From positions 1 through 64,000 of the forward strand of contig NZ_JAKJSD010000014.1 of the NCBI RefSeq assembly GCF_029029505.1: a stretch of 64,000 bases of DNA, in the 5' to 3' direction. The stretch's first letter is position 1, and each line of letters opens with the position of its first letter. The notes under the pieces were generated by a model, which did no database searches, had not been told where the DNA came from, and was given only the letters and a program-made list of their open reading frames with translations. This DNA comes from Ancylomarina sp. DW003 (lineage in GTDB: Bacteria > Bacteroidota > Bacteroidia > Bacteroidales > Marinifilaceae). This document shows, piece after piece, positions 9,333-18,230 of the stretch. A program made the translations under genes and the position numbers.

Positions 9333-10094
9333 TTAGACGATCTTATTTATTGTTGCAATATAAACAGCTTCCATAGCACTTTTTACATGTAATTTTTTGA
9401 TGATGTTCCGTTTATGAAACTTAATGGTTTCTTCTGAAATAAATAGTTTTTGAGACATTTCACAAGCTGAATTTCCTTTTATCATTAACTGTAATACATC
9501 TTTTTCTCTTCTTGAGAGGTGATTAATCTTTGTTGGTTTAAACTGCTTTCTTGTGCAGTCGTAATCATACCTTTCATCTTTATCCTGGAAAGTGATAAAA
9601 GTATTTCCTGGTTTTTCAGCAACAGATAAAGATACTAAGCAAAGAGCAAACCAAATATTACCTGTTTCAGTTAAAATTAGTGGTGTCAGTTTGTGGTTAA
9701 CTAGTATTTCACTTCCCGTATCTTTTCTTGTTAATCTAAAATCATATGAGATTGAAGCTTTGTCTCTTCTTTTAGTAGGTAAGTTATAAAAGAACTCAAA
9801 ACCTTTTTCATTCAACTCTAAAAGCATATCTAAATCATTCGAAGGAACTACCTCGTCGTAGAACTCATAACCCATTTTAAGAACTTCTTCTTGTTCATAT
9901 CCCGATAAAAATAAAGGGTCATCAGAGACATATAAAAATTCTTGCTTATTATAGTCAATAATGTAAAAGCCGAGGTTTATCAATTTTGAAACCGCTCGTA
10001 ATGCCATTATATATTGCTTGATCAGTTCGTAATTGTCATCTCCCAAATAACCATCTTTCCTTATTGGATCAAAAAATTTTTCTATTGCTATCAT
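9333..10094 (-). CDS. PAS-like sensor, LuxR-type transcriptional regulator
   Basis: 253 aa. Residues about 35-165 look like a PAS-fold ligand-sensing domain (GFYIIDYNKQEFLYVSDD start, then DFRLTRKDTGSEILVNHKLTPL and a final strand). The C-terminal 60 residues form a LuxR/GerE helix-turn-helix with LSRREKDVLQLMIKGNSA and SEETIKFHKRNIIKKLHV. No response-regulator receiver and no classical AHL-binding domain are visible. It is transcribed divergently from the GNAT gene at 10223, and the 128-bp space between them contains a 20-bp dyad (10148-10167) almost midway between the two start codons. That position suggests it controls itself and the GNAT-ThiF pair. Role inferred; ligand unknown. Confidence 0.85.
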   Translation of the reverse strand: MIAIEKFFDPIRKDGYLGDDNYELIKQYIMALRAVSKLINLGFYIIDYNKQEFLYVSDDPLFLSGYEQEEVLKMGYEFYDEVVPSNDLDMLLELNEKGFEFFYNLPTKRRDKASISYDFRLTRKDTGSEILVNHKLTPLILTETGNIWFALCLVSLSVAEKPGNTFITFQDKDERYDYDCTRKQFKPTKINHLSRREKDVLQLMIKGNSACEMSQKLFISEETIKFHKRNIIKKLHVKSAMEAVYIATINKIV

Positions 10095-10147
10095 ATCCTT
10101 CCTTTTTTGATTTTAATAACCTAATTATTTATACTGTCAACTATTAA

Positions 10148-10167
10148 AACTACACTTTTGAGGAGTT
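10148..10167. promoter_or_regulatory. 20-bp lux-box-like dyad, copy 1
   Basis: AACTACACTTTTGAGGAGTT, symmetric at 6 of 10 base pairs and identical at 16 of 20 positions to the better dyad at 11728-11747. It lies 53 bases from the LuxR-type start and 55 from the GNAT start. LuxR-family regulators typically bind 18-20 bp dyads, so this is a candidate operator for the divergent promoters. Confidence 0.5.
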
Positions 10168-10222
10168 GTATGCAAGGCGGAGAACATCAATATTAGAGAT
10201 GAACTAAAAATTTATAATCGAT

Positions 10223-10894
10223 ATGGATATTCTCTTAAATGACTTTCAAAATTTTTCGCTGTGGCTGATATCCCAAGAGTACTTACACGAGGTAAGTCGC
10301 TTTATTTTGCGGATTAATCATCAGGTGCATTTAAATTCAAATATTATTAATTATTCAGATCTGGTTAGAACTAAAAAAATGGATTTGGAAAGTTTCCCGA
10401 CTTCTTTTTTTTACGCTATAAAGAATCGAAAGAACGAAATTGTAGGGACGATAAAGGCTCAAAAATGGGATGGGAATTGTAAGCTTCCAATTGAGGATGA
10501 TTTTGAAATAAAAGTTGATGATGTATTAAATGAATTAAATTATAAGCCAAATGAAGTATGGCATATTGGAAGGTTTGCTATTGATCAGCAAAAAATAAAA
10601 ACGGATCCATTTTTAAGAAAAAATAGAGTCACCATATTAAAGTTATTAATGGCTAACGCCTTGCAACATATTTATGCTGAACGAACAAATATTCTTATTG
10701 CTGAATGTGATAAAAAGCTGTTTGACAAGCTACAGTTAATGGAAATCTATTCATCCCAAATTGGAGATTCGAAATATTATTTAGGATCAGAAACAGTACC
10801 AATGTTTAATACAGCTATAGGAGTAAAAAGGTTTGTAGAACAGAATAATGCATTGTGCTACCCTTACAGTCAGGAGGGCTTATATTCAGCCTAA
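10223..10894 (+). CDS. LuxI/FeeM-like GNAT acyl-transferase (candidate signal synthase)
   Basis: 223 aa, not a standard N-acetyltransferase. The central part resembles the autoinducer-synthase / N-acyl amino acid synthase branch of the GNAT fold: FFYAIKNRKNEIVGTIKA (about 62-79), a short LPIEDDFEI segment and EVWHIGRFAID (111-121). The last segment corresponds to the conserved W-E-x-S-R-F strand of LuxI-type enzymes, with His in place of Glu. Such enzymes join an acyl group from acyl-ACP or acyl-CoA to an amino compound to make a diffusible molecule. It sits 96 bases upstream of a ThiF-like gene on the same strand and is divergent from a LuxR-type regulator. The product cannot be read from the sequence; an ordinary GNAT acting on a protein or metabolite remains possible. 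Confidence 0.65.
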   Translation: MDILLNDFQNFSLWLISQEYLHEVSRFILRINHQVHLNSNIINYSDLVRTKKMDLESFPTSFFYAIKNRKNEIVGTIKAQKWDGNCKLPIEDDFEIKVDDVLNELNYKPNEVWHIGRFAIDQQKIKTDPFLRKNRVTILKLLMANALQHIYAERTNILIAECDKKLFDKLQLMEIYSSQIGDSKYYLGSETVPMFNTAIGVKRFVEQNNALCYPYSQEGLYSA

Positions 10895-10990
10895 ATTAAC
10901 AATTTGTCAAAACTAAACTAAGATGAAAGCTAATCTCATAGTTGATTGTATGAATTAGACTATTCATGATGTTTATAAATCTATCATATC

Positions 10991-11725
10991 ATGTATCAAA
11001 GAAATCGTATTTACATATCACCTGAGGAACAAGAGAAAATTAAGAATACAAGAATCCTTATTGCTGGAGCTGGTTTGGGAAGTAATATTGCAGAATGTGC
11101 TTTACGTTTGGGCTTCGAAAAAATTAGTATTTGTGATATGGATAATGTTGAACATTCTAACCTAAATCGTCAAAATTATACCTCAGTTGATATAGAAAAC
11201 TCAAAAGTTGAAAGCTTATTTTCCAGACTTAAATCTATCAATCCCAATGCAGAAATTCATTATCACAATGTTTTTTTGACAGAGAACAATTGTAGTGAAT
11301 ATATTGAGAATATTGACATAGCAATTAATACAATTGATTTTACATCTAATGCTCCATTCATTTTTGATGAGATATGTCTGAAGAATGGTATTCCCATATT
11401 GCACCCGTTTAATTTTGGTTGGGCAGGATGTGTATTTGTAATTAATAAATGGAGTGAAAGCTTAAACAGTATTGTTCAAAATGATATACAACCAGAGGTG
11501 AGTATTGTGGAGCATATTATTCAAAATTGTAAATCGGATGTTAATTTACTTTGGTTACGTGATGTTTTACAGACTTTTAAACAGGAAAAAGGAGAAAGTT
11601 CACCACCTCAATTAGCACCTGCATCTTGGATTACAGCAGGAATTTGTGCTAATCTTCTGTTCAAGCTCGCAAACAATAAACCGACAAAAATTTTTCCGAA
11701 CTTTTATCTTCTGACAGCTAATTAG
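10991..11725 (+). CDS. ThiF/MoeB/E1-like adenylyltransferase
   Basis: 244 aa, cytoplasmic. It has the E1-type Rossmann ATP site GAGLGSN (26-32), the canonical DNVEHSNLNRQ block (51-61) and the following Lys (about 72) that contacts ATP. Family members adenylate a C-terminal carboxylate, usually of a ubiquitin-like carrier, or of a small peptide or amino acid. No paired Cys-x-x-Cys zinc motif and no ubiquitin-like protein are visible nearby, so it is not a routine thiamine or molybdopterin gene. It follows the GNAT gene at 96 bases on the same strand and probably shares its transcript. The last residues contain PPQLAPASWITAGICANLL, typical of the family's C-terminal helix. The likely role is activation of a carboxylate in the product made by the pair (inference). 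Confidence 0.8.
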   Translation: MYQRNRIYISPEEQEKIKNTRILIAGAGLGSNIAECALRLGFEKISICDMDNVEHSNLNRQNYTSVDIENSKVESLFSRLKSINPNAEIHYHNVFLTENNCSEYIENIDIAINTIDFTSNAPFIFDEICLKNGIPILHPFNFGWAGCVFVINKWSESLNSIVQNDIQPEVSIVEHIIQNCKSDVNLLWLRDVLQTFKQEKGESSPPQLAPASWITAGICANLLFKLANNKPTKIFPNFYLLTAN

Positions 11726-11727
11726 AA

Positions 11728-11747
11728 AACTACACTTAAGGGTAGTT
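11728..11747. promoter_or_regulatory. 20-bp lux-box-like dyad, copy 2
   Basis: AACTACACTTAAGGGTAGTT is symmetric at 9 of 10 base pairs and starts 3 bases after the ThiF-like stop codon. It matches the dyad in the luxR-GNAT intergenic region at 16 of 20 positions, including the whole left half. Candidate operator for whatever is transcribed from about 11790 on. Confidence 0.55.
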
Positions 11748-11905
11748 GTTCTAAATCATAATCGAGCTTAATTTTGGAAGTAACAGAAGTCACTCTAAGA
11801 GTTGAAATATTCATCTAATGGTTTTTTGTATGTAGTTGTAAATGAAATCGTTTTAAAGTATTAAAGATGAGTGAAATGAATTCAAGAATGATTATGTTGT
11901 TCAAG

Positions 11906-11939
11906 AGAAAAGGCTGTTCTGTAAAGAATAGTCTTTTCT
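11906..11939 (+). terminator. 15-bp hairpin, probable terminator
   Basis: AGAAAAGGCTGTTCT pairs with AGAATAGTCTTTTCT (two G-U pairs) around a GTAA loop, ending in a T-rich tail. No annotated gene ends just before it, since the ThiF-like gene stops 180 bases earlier. It may therefore close a short transcript that begins downstream of the dyad at 11728. A 32-codon frame (11867-11965) crosses the hairpin and is doubtful. Confidence 0.6.
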
Positions 11940-12007
11940 ATTTAAAGGTGATAATAAACAATTGAAAATCGATTATCGCATGTGCCAATTAGTAAATCTA
12001 TTTAAAT

Positions 12008-12664
12008 ATGATAAAGCAGAGTGGAGTAGTTGAAGATTTTATAGATAGTACAAAAATGCTTCTTGAGGAGAGTGTTAGAAATCTTAAAATAAAAAGTTCT
12101 GTACGTTTAATGGGGTATAATGAGATAAAGCTTAGCGAAGCTAAATCTTTACTTTTAATATTGGAAGAATTACATAATGATATAAAGAAGAAGAGTTTAT
12201 ATAACTATCATGAGAAAGATGATTTTTTGAAAATATATGAGCTTACAAATCAGAATTATTTAGATCTAATAACTATATCTAAAATAGCGTTTAAAAAAGA
12301 TATCTACGTTCAGCAAATTCTAAAGCTCAATTTAATTCGTAAAAAAAGCTTTAGTGGATGGTTTGCTCAAGCTTTAGAGTTCTGTAGCATTTTAATTTCA
12401 AACCCCAGTTATATCATAAAGCTTGAAGAATTTGGTCAAAGATTAAATGATATACACCAATTGAAGACAGAAATTATAGAAACTAAAAAAAAATATGAAG
12501 AGTATAAGAATGAATTAGAGGATACCCAGCAAAATCTTCAAATGCGAGATGAGATTTTAGATTTACTAGACGAATGGGTACATGATTACCGAAAGATTGT
12601 AAGAATAGCTTTGAAAAATAAACCTGAACTGTTGCCCACCTTGAGATTAATTAAGGAATGTTAA
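12008..12664 (+). CDS. Hypothetical helical/coiled-coil protein
   Basis: 218 aa, unrecognised. No signal peptide or membrane segment. Composition is rich in Lys, Glu, Leu and Ile, and it appears almost wholly alpha-helical. A clear coiled coil runs at about residues 145-185 (heptad-like LNDIHQLKTEIIETKKKYEE), followed by a short C-terminal helix with LLDEWVHDYRKIVRIALK. It lies downstream of the GNAT-ThiF pair on the same strand, separated by 282 bases that contain a dyad and a terminator-like hairpin, so it is probably a separate transcript. It could be an effector of that unit or unrelated. Confidence 0.6.
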   Translation: MIKQSGVVEDFIDSTKMLLEESVRNLKIKSSVRLMGYNEIKLSEAKSLLLILEELHNDIKKKSLYNYHEKDDFLKIYELTNQNYLDLITISKIAFKKDIYVQQILKLNLIRKKSFSGWFAQALEFCSILISNPSYIIKLEEFGQRLNDIHQLKTEIIETKKKYEEYKNELEDTQQNLQMRDEILDLLDEWVHDYRKIVRIALKNKPELLPTLRLIKEC

Positions 12665-12719
12665 CCTGAATATTGATATTATTTATCAACTTTGTCAGGA
12701 ATCAATTTATCAATTAAAC

Positions 12720-13508
12720 ATGCAAGAATTCAATTCAATTAGCATTCTATCCTGTGGATGGTTAGGAGAATCTCTCTCTTTAAATTTGTTGGGAAAAGGT
12801 TTCAAAGTAAAAGGAGCTACAACTAATCTTGATAAGAAAGAACGCCTGCTCAAGCATGGAATTGAAGCTTATCAGCTGAGATTTGAGGATTTGAATGAAG
12901 ATATGAAGTCCTTTTTGAATTCAGATATACTGGTTCTGAATTTAACGATCAAGGATATCGAACTCTATAGACAATTCTTGCCAGTGCTTGAAAAATCTCC
13001 TATTAAAAAATTGATTTTGGTTAGCTCAACGGGCGTTTATAAGAATTCAGCAAAACCTGTTGATGAAAACTCTGACTTAAGTGAATCTCCATGGGTAGAA
13101 ATTGAGAATTTGTTGAAAGATAATGCCAATTATCAAACGACTGTTTTAAGGTTTTCAGGCTTATTTGGAGGTAATCGTAAACCTGGCAACTTTCTATCAG
13201 GTAAGAAAGTAAAAAATGCTGATGCGCCTGTGAATCTTATTCATCGCGATGATTGTATTAAAATTATCAATGAAATTATTGTCCAGAATATGTGGAATGA
13301 GGTTTTCAGTTGTACTGCTGACACACATCCATCAAAGAAAGAGTTTTATTCGAAAGCAGCTGATGTAATTGGGGTTGAACGTCCAATATTTGATGAGGAG
13401 GAGGGAAGCCATTCTTCGTTTAAACTCATCACAAACGATAAGCTTAAAAGAAGATTGAATTATGAGTTTATTCATCCTGATTTGATGAAAGCTTTGGAAC
13501 TACTTTAA
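12720..13508 (+). CDS. NAD(P)-binding SDR-type epimerase/oxidoreductase (YeeZ-like)
   Basis: 262 aa with an N-terminal Rossmann nucleotide-binding stretch ILSCGWLGESLSLNLLGKG (about 8-26). Then come the strand-and-loop LVSSTGVYKNS and a VLRFSGLFGGNRKPG segment, typical of the extended SDR branch that includes E. coli YeeZ. The usual catalytic Tyr-x-x-x-Lys is not evident, so the reaction is unknown. Its 3' end overlaps the convergent methyltransferase gene by 9 bases. ATG start at a normal distance after the upstream hypothetical gene. Confidence 0.75.
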   Translation: MQEFNSISILSCGWLGESLSLNLLGKGFKVKGATTNLDKKERLLKHGIEAYQLRFEDLNEDMKSFLNSDILVLNLTIKDIELYRQFLPVLEKSPIKKLILVSSTGVYKNSAKPVDENSDLSESPWVEIENLLKDNANYQTTVLRFSGLFGGNRKPGNFLSGKKVKNADAPVNLIHRDDCIKIINEIIVQNMWNEVFSCTADTHPSKKEFYSKAADVIGVERPIFDEEEGSHSSFKLITNDKLKRRLNYEFIHPDLMKALELL

Positions 13509-14372
13509 TGGTTTTTGAGCGATCAGGCCAATCCAGGGACTTTCATCTTTATATGGCTTCCCACATAGATCACTCCAAAAATCCTTAAGCTTGAATTGGT
13601 GTTGTCTTATCATTTCTTTGGCACGTTTAAGAGAAAAATAATGCTTCCATATGTGATAAGTCTGCATTTTACCATCATTCATAATAAGAGTGTATTTTTC
13701 TAAGCGAACTTGTTCTTTCTTATACTTGATGTGCTCATGAAGGAGTAAATGCTCTTCTTCCTTCCAAAAACCTTCTTCCTGGCTGATGTACCAAGTTTGA
13801 TTTTCGTGTCCTTTTTTAAAATATTGTTTTGTGAATAGATCTGATATCAAGTAGCCTCCTGGTTTAAGAGCCTTTCTAACTTTCTTTAATAGTAAATCTC
13901 TTTCTTGATGAGAAAGAACACATAAATCGCCATATATTAGTGTGATTACATCAAATTCGTTCGTGTAATCTATATCTAAATAGTTTTGGCAGATATATTC
14001 AATATCGTATTGAGAAGCCTTAGCTTCTTCCTTTGCATAATCTATAGAATTCTGAGAAAAATCAATTCCGGTTACATTGAATCCCTGGCCGTGAAAATGT
14101 TCGCTGTATAATCCTGGTCCGCAACCCAAATCGAGTAATCGGGCTCCTTTGGGTAGATTCATATATTCCGATAACCATAGAACAGATTTGATTACGGTTT
14201 CATATTTTCTTGAACCTTCATCGCTTTCATCATCCAAATGAGCGTAAAGAATATGCTCGGATATATATGGATCTTGCCAAAAGTTGACTTCATCCTTGGT
14301 GAAAAGCTTTGGCTTTTTGGTAATATTTTCCAATTGGGAAAAATCAAGTTTCCCATTATTTATTAGGTTCAT
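13500..14372 (-). CDS. Class I SAM-dependent methyltransferase
   Basis: 290 aa. The SAM-binding motif LLDLGCGPGLYSEHF (about 100-114) is followed by the acidic strand GIDFSQNSIDYAKEEA and the post-motif VITLIYGDLCVL. A C-terminal beta region (about 195-290) is typical of Methyltransf_25 type enzymes. The small-molecule substrate cannot be deduced. Its 3' end overlaps the convergent SDR gene by 9 bases. It lies 28 bases after the MgtC-family gene on the same strand and may be co-transcribed with it. Confidence 0.85.
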   Translation of the reverse strand: MNLINNGKLDFSQLENITKKPKLFTKDEVNFWQDPYISEHILYAHLDDESDEGSRKYETVIKSVLWLSEYMNLPKGARLLDLGCGPGLYSEHFHGQGFNVTGIDFSQNSIDYAKEEAKASQYDIEYICQNYLDIDYTNEFDVITLIYGDLCVLSHQERDLLLKKVRKALKPGGYLISDLFTKQYFKKGHENQTWYISQEEGFWKEEEHLLLHEHIKYKKEQVRLEKYTLIMNDGKMQTYHIWKHYFSLKRAKEMIRQHQFKLKDFWSDLCGKPYKDESPWIGLIAQKPLK

Positions 14373-14400
14373 ATAGTTTATGTAAGTGTCGTTTTAAAAC

Positions 14401-15111
14401 TTAAACAATCTGGTGCAGTTTGACTTTCTGAACACCTTCAATTTGTCCAATCTCTTCGGAAAGCGTGTTTATTTTTACCTTTTCTTTAATTTGAATAACA
14501 AAGTAAAGACTGGTACGTTTTTCATCGAATGATTGTTCTATATCTATGGTTCGAACATTAACTTTATTCTTTTTCAGAAGAGCCAAAATAGGATCGGTTT
14601 TAAGTTCGAAACCAGTTGCAGAATAGACACGTAGGTGTTTGATGAATTTAGCCGGGAATATCCATTTCTCAAATATGTCTAGAAAGAAAAGTGCAAAAAG
14701 GAGTATTCCTGTAGCAATAGCTGTAGCCCAATACATGCCTGCACCAATGGCTAAACCAATAGCTGCAATTACCCATATTGAAGCTGCAGTAGTCAAACCT
14801 TTTACATTGAAACCAAATTTCATAATTGCTCCGGCTCCCAAAAATCCAATTCCGGAAACGACTTGTGCGGCAAGACGACCCGGATCAGCAGGTTGATATT
14901 GATTAAATGTTTGAGGAATGTAAATAGAAAGAAGCATAATGAGAGTTGCTCCCATACTAATAAGAATATGGGTACGTAAACCTGCTGGCTGCTTATGGTA
15001 TTCGCGCTCAATACCCACAATAGCACTTACAGCAAGACTTAGTAGCATTCTAAAAGCTACCGTTCCTGTTGTAATACTCTTCTCATTTATGATTTCTTCG
15101 ATTAATGTCAT
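14401..15111 (-). CDS. MgtC/SapB family membrane protein
   Basis: 236 aa with four to five membrane helices in the first 150 residues and the family signature GIEREYHKQPAGLRTHILISMG (about residues 34-54), then GIGFLGAGAIMKFG and GLTTAASIWVIAAIGLAIGAG. The cytoplasmic C-terminal domain (about 160-236) has an ACT-like alternation. MgtC proteins are linked to growth at low magnesium and to regulation of membrane ATPases. No Mg2+-type leader or P-type ATPase gene is adjacent. Confidence 0.9.
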   Translation of the reverse strand: MTLIEEIINEKSITTGTVAFRMLLSLAVSAIVGIEREYHKQPAGLRTHILISMGATLIMLLSIYIPQTFNQYQPADPGRLAAQVVSGIGFLGAGAIMKFGFNVKGLTTAASIWVIAAIGLAIGAGMYWATAIATGILLFALFFLDIFEKWIFPAKFIKHLRVYSATGFELKTDPILALLKKNKVNVRTIDIEQSFDEKRTSLYFVIQIKEKVKINTLSEEIGQIEGVQKVKLHQIV

Positions 15112-15205
15112 ATAGCCTTATTTAGTTCGCAAAAATAGAAATTAAGGTGAAAAGAATAGAATAAGGTGTATGGGAATAAACTTATATCTTATAATTATTA
15201 TTCAA

Positions 15206-16621
15206 TTACTCATTTCCAGCTTTCATAACATAGACCTGTCCGGTTTCGTAACGAAGAACAAGAACTTGAGTTCCTTTATTTATAAAGCCATCTTCCGATT
15301 TTGCATCGTAAATCTCATCATCAATAATAACTTTACCCGATGGACGAAGATCGGTTCCACAAAAACCTTTTTGCCCTACCAGTGATTTTGGACTCATATC
15401 TACACCAATATAGCCTTCTTCGATTTTACCTTCAGCCTTAAGAGCCAATCTACCAAGAAAGCCACTACCTGCAAACAGTCGTTTACTTAAATTAATAGAA
15501 ATAATGACGGAAGCGAGCATAGAAAAGGTGACCAGAAGTATGGCGCCTAAAAGTGCCTTAACATGTCGAGGTTCAAAGTCGAAGTTGACATTGTCAATCA
15601 AACTTAAACTTAAGCCTGAAATAATAAATACAATACCAGAAACGCCAGCTACTCCAAAGCCGGGAATTACAAATATTTCAACTCCGAGTAAGGCGACTCC
15701 CACAATAAAAAGGATAATTTCCCAATTGGCAGCAAGACCGTCTAAGTAGAGCGGTGAGAAATAAAGAACGGCTGCTATTATCGAAGCTATCAAAGGAAAT
15801 CCAATTCCTGGTGATTGCAATTCAAAATAGATGCCACCAATTAGAATCATGATGAGTAACCCTTGTAGCATGGGGTTTAGCATGAAATCAATTAATTTCT
15901 CAATACCAGAGGGTTCATATTTCTTAATCACATAGTCTTCTACTTTCAATTCCTTTAAAACTTCTTCAACTGAGTTCGCAATGCCTTCGCAATAGCCATT
16001 TTTAATCGCTTCGTTTGGAGTGAAAGTCAGAACTTTACCTGTGTCAATAACGTTTTCAATATAAGTGCGGGGATCTACCATTGCTTCTGCTATAAGTGGA
16101 TCTCTCTTCCATTTTACAATTGTGTCACCATTCTGAATCAAAGTGTCTTTCCCATGTGATTCTGCTGTGGCTCGCATAGTCGATCGCATATACGATTGAT
16201 ACTTGTCAGGCATGGCTTCACCCGTTTGGTTCACAACAGTAGCAGCACCTATATTTGCTCCGGTTCGCATATAAATGCCATCGCAAGCAATTGAAATAAG
16301 TGCCCCAGCTGATGCAGCATTATTATCGATATAGACATAAACAGGTTTTTCACTATTCAAAATAGCAGTTCTAATGGAATCTGCATGAACGACCATACCA
16401 CCATAGGTATTCATATGAATCAGGAATATATCTGCGTTCCATTCTTCAGCTTCTTCGAAAGCATCTTTAGTTTGTCGCCAAACAGGAGGTCCGATATCTT
16501 GTTTTATATCAAATTTGTAAACCTTGATTTTTGATGTATCCAAACTATCATTAGCTTCTTGCGAAATTGAAACGAAAGGAATGATTAGAATAAGAAATAA
16601 ATAAAGTAATCGATTTTTCAT
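15206..16621 (-). CDS. NfeD-family membrane serine protease (ClpP-class, long form)
   Basis: 471 aa. An N-terminal signal sequence ends near the SIS-QEA region (residue about 20). A ClpP/crotonase-fold protease domain follows, with HMNTYGGMVVHADSIR and NNAASAGALISIACDGIYM; the Ser in the second block is the expected nucleophile. Four or so membrane helices at about 240-380 lead to a C-terminal OB-fold NfeD domain (about 400-471). The family works with flotillin/stomatin-type proteins in membrane quality control; no stomatin gene is adjacent here. It is divergent from the MFS transporter gene at 16846. Confidence 0.9.
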   Translation of the reverse strand: MKNRLLYLFLILIIPFVSISQEANDSLDTSKIKVYKFDIKQDIGPPVWRQTKDAFEEAEEWNADIFLIHMNTYGGMVVHADSIRTAILNSEKPVYVYIDNNAASAGALISIACDGIYMRTGANIGAATVVNQTGEAMPDKYQSYMRSTMRATAESHGKDTLIQNGDTIVKWKRDPLIAEAMVDPRTYIENVIDTGKVLTFTPNEAIKNGYCEGIANSVEEVLKELKVEDYVIKKYEPSGIEKLIDFMLNPMLQGLLIMILIGGIYFELQSPGIGFPLIASIIAAVLYFSPLYLDGLAANWEIILFIVGVALLGVEIFVIPGFGVAGVSGIVFIISGLSLSLIDNVNFDFEPRHVKALLGAILLVTFSMLASVIISINLSKRLFAGSGFLGRLALKAEGKIEEGYIGVDMSPKSLVGQKGFCGTDLRPSGKVIIDDEIYDAKSEDGFINKGTQVLVLRYETGQVYVMKAGNE

Positions 16622-16845
16622 ATTTAAAGTAGTATTGGATTCTGTTAGAGTATTATAAATTAAAGATAATAAATACGCTTAATTCATGTGTTTAATTGAC
16701 TTAAAACTTCAAGATATATTTGTTGACTAATAAAATTTGGAAAATGAATGCAGCTCAATCTCATTTAAACAGACAAGTCAAAATTTAATTTGTATTTTCG
16801 GAGCTGATTATAATTTGACCTACATAGAAACGACAAAAAACTAAT

Positions 16846-18204
16846 ATGGAAAACTTAAAAAGAACCCTACGTGATAATGCATGGATTCGTTGGGGAATGC
16901 TACTAATGGTTGGCTTTGTTTTAGCAGCTAATTATTACTTCTATGATGCACTATCACCCTTGAAATCGAAACTTACTGAAGAATTTGGTTTCTCATCAAC
17001 TGATTTCGGTCTTTTTGTATCAGTTTATTCTATTCCTAATGTATTCTTTTTAATGGCCGTATTGGGAGGTGTTATTCTTGATAAGTTGGGAATTCGTCGA
17101 ACAGGTTTTATGTTTGTTTCTTTTATGGCTTTTGGATCATTGGTCACTGCCTATGGTGCAAGTGAAATGTATTCCAATGGTGGTTGGGGATATGAATTTA
17201 TGTCTTCGTTTATGCCATCCTATTCTCCTGAATTAAAAATGATGCTTTTAGGGCGTTTCTTATTTGGATTGGGTGCTGAAACTAGTATTGTTGTCATCTC
17301 CAAAATTATAGTGAAATGGTTTAAAGGGAAAGAGCTAGCATTAGCCTTTGGTGTAAAACTTGGATTGGCTCGTACAGGTTCATTCTTAGCATTCAATCTA
17401 TCTCCAGTATTGATTGAATCACCAGCTGGTTGGACCACTGCAATTTGGTTTGCGGCTTTCTTTGTGACTTCTTCCTTATTGGTATTCATGATTTATATGA
17501 TGCTGGACTTAAAACTTGACAGACAAAGCCAGCAAGGTGGTGGCATGGCAAAAAGTGATCCATTTAGATTATCTGATCTGAAAAAATTGATCATGAACCC
17601 TTCATTCATGTATGTAACATTATTGTGTTTGACTTTCTACTCTGCTGTTTTTCCTTTCCTATCTTTTTCTGCAGATTTCTTCTTAAACAAGTTTGATTTA
17701 AGTGTGAAAGAGTCAGGCTTTATTTCATCTATGTTACCTGTTGGAACTATGATCTTTACACCTCTTTTTGGTTTTGTAGTCGATAAATACGGACGAGCTG
17801 CTTCTTTGATGATATACGGATCTTTAATCTTAGTTTTAGTGCATACTTGTTTTGCTTTCACAAGTATCAATCCATATGTTTTGATGGTGATTTTAGGCGT
17901 TGCTTTTTCACTCGTACCAGCATCAATGTGGCCATCAGTTGCTAAAATTGTAGATGAGAAACGAATTGGTTCAGCTTATGGTTTCATGTTCTCAATTCAA
18001 AACATCGGACTATGGATTTTCCCTATTCTTGCGGGTTTGGTTTTAGATAAAACAAATGCTGAAGGGGCTGAGAGTTTGGATTATACTTTTACGATGATCA
18101 TGTTTGCAGCATTAGGGATTTTAGGTCTTTTCTTCGCAATTTTATTGAAGCGTGAAGATAAGGTTTCAGGTTATGGACTTGAATTACCTTCAAATGCAAA
18201 ATAA
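16846..18204 (+). CDS. Major facilitator superfamily transporter
   Basis: 452 aa with twelve predicted membrane helices, inner membrane. The MFS loop between helices 2 and 3 is visible as GGVILDKLGIRRTG (about 75-88), and the mirrored repeat in the second half is FGFVVDKYGRAASLM. A charged central loop (LDRQSQQGGGMAKSD) separates the halves. Substrate unknown; the pattern fits bacterial sugar or organic anion carriers. The sequence TATTTTCG shortly upstream (about 16792-16799) is a near match to the phylum -7 promoter box. Confidence 0.88.
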   Translation: MENLKRTLRDNAWIRWGMLLMVGFVLAANYYFYDALSPLKSKLTEEFGFSSTDFGLFVSVYSIPNVFFLMAVLGGVILDKLGIRRTGFMFVSFMAFGSLVTAYGASEMYSNGGWGYEFMSSFMPSYSPELKMMLLGRFLFGLGAETSIVVISKIIVKWFKGKELALAFGVKLGLARTGSFLAFNLSPVLIESPAGWTTAIWFAAFFVTSSLLVFMIYMMLDLKLDRQSQQGGGMAKSDPFRLSDLKKLIMNPSFMYVTLLCLTFYSAVFPFLSFSADFFLNKFDLSVKESGFISSMLPVGTMIFTPLFGFVVDKYGRAASLMIYGSLILVLVHTCFAFTSINPYVLMVILGVAFSLVPASMWPSVAKIVDEKRIGSAYGFMFSIQNIGLWIFPILAGLVLDKTNAEGAESLDYTFTMIMFAALGILGLFFAILLKREDKVSGYGLELPSNAK

Positions 18205-18230
18205 GATTCTTGAATAAAAATTAAACTTAT

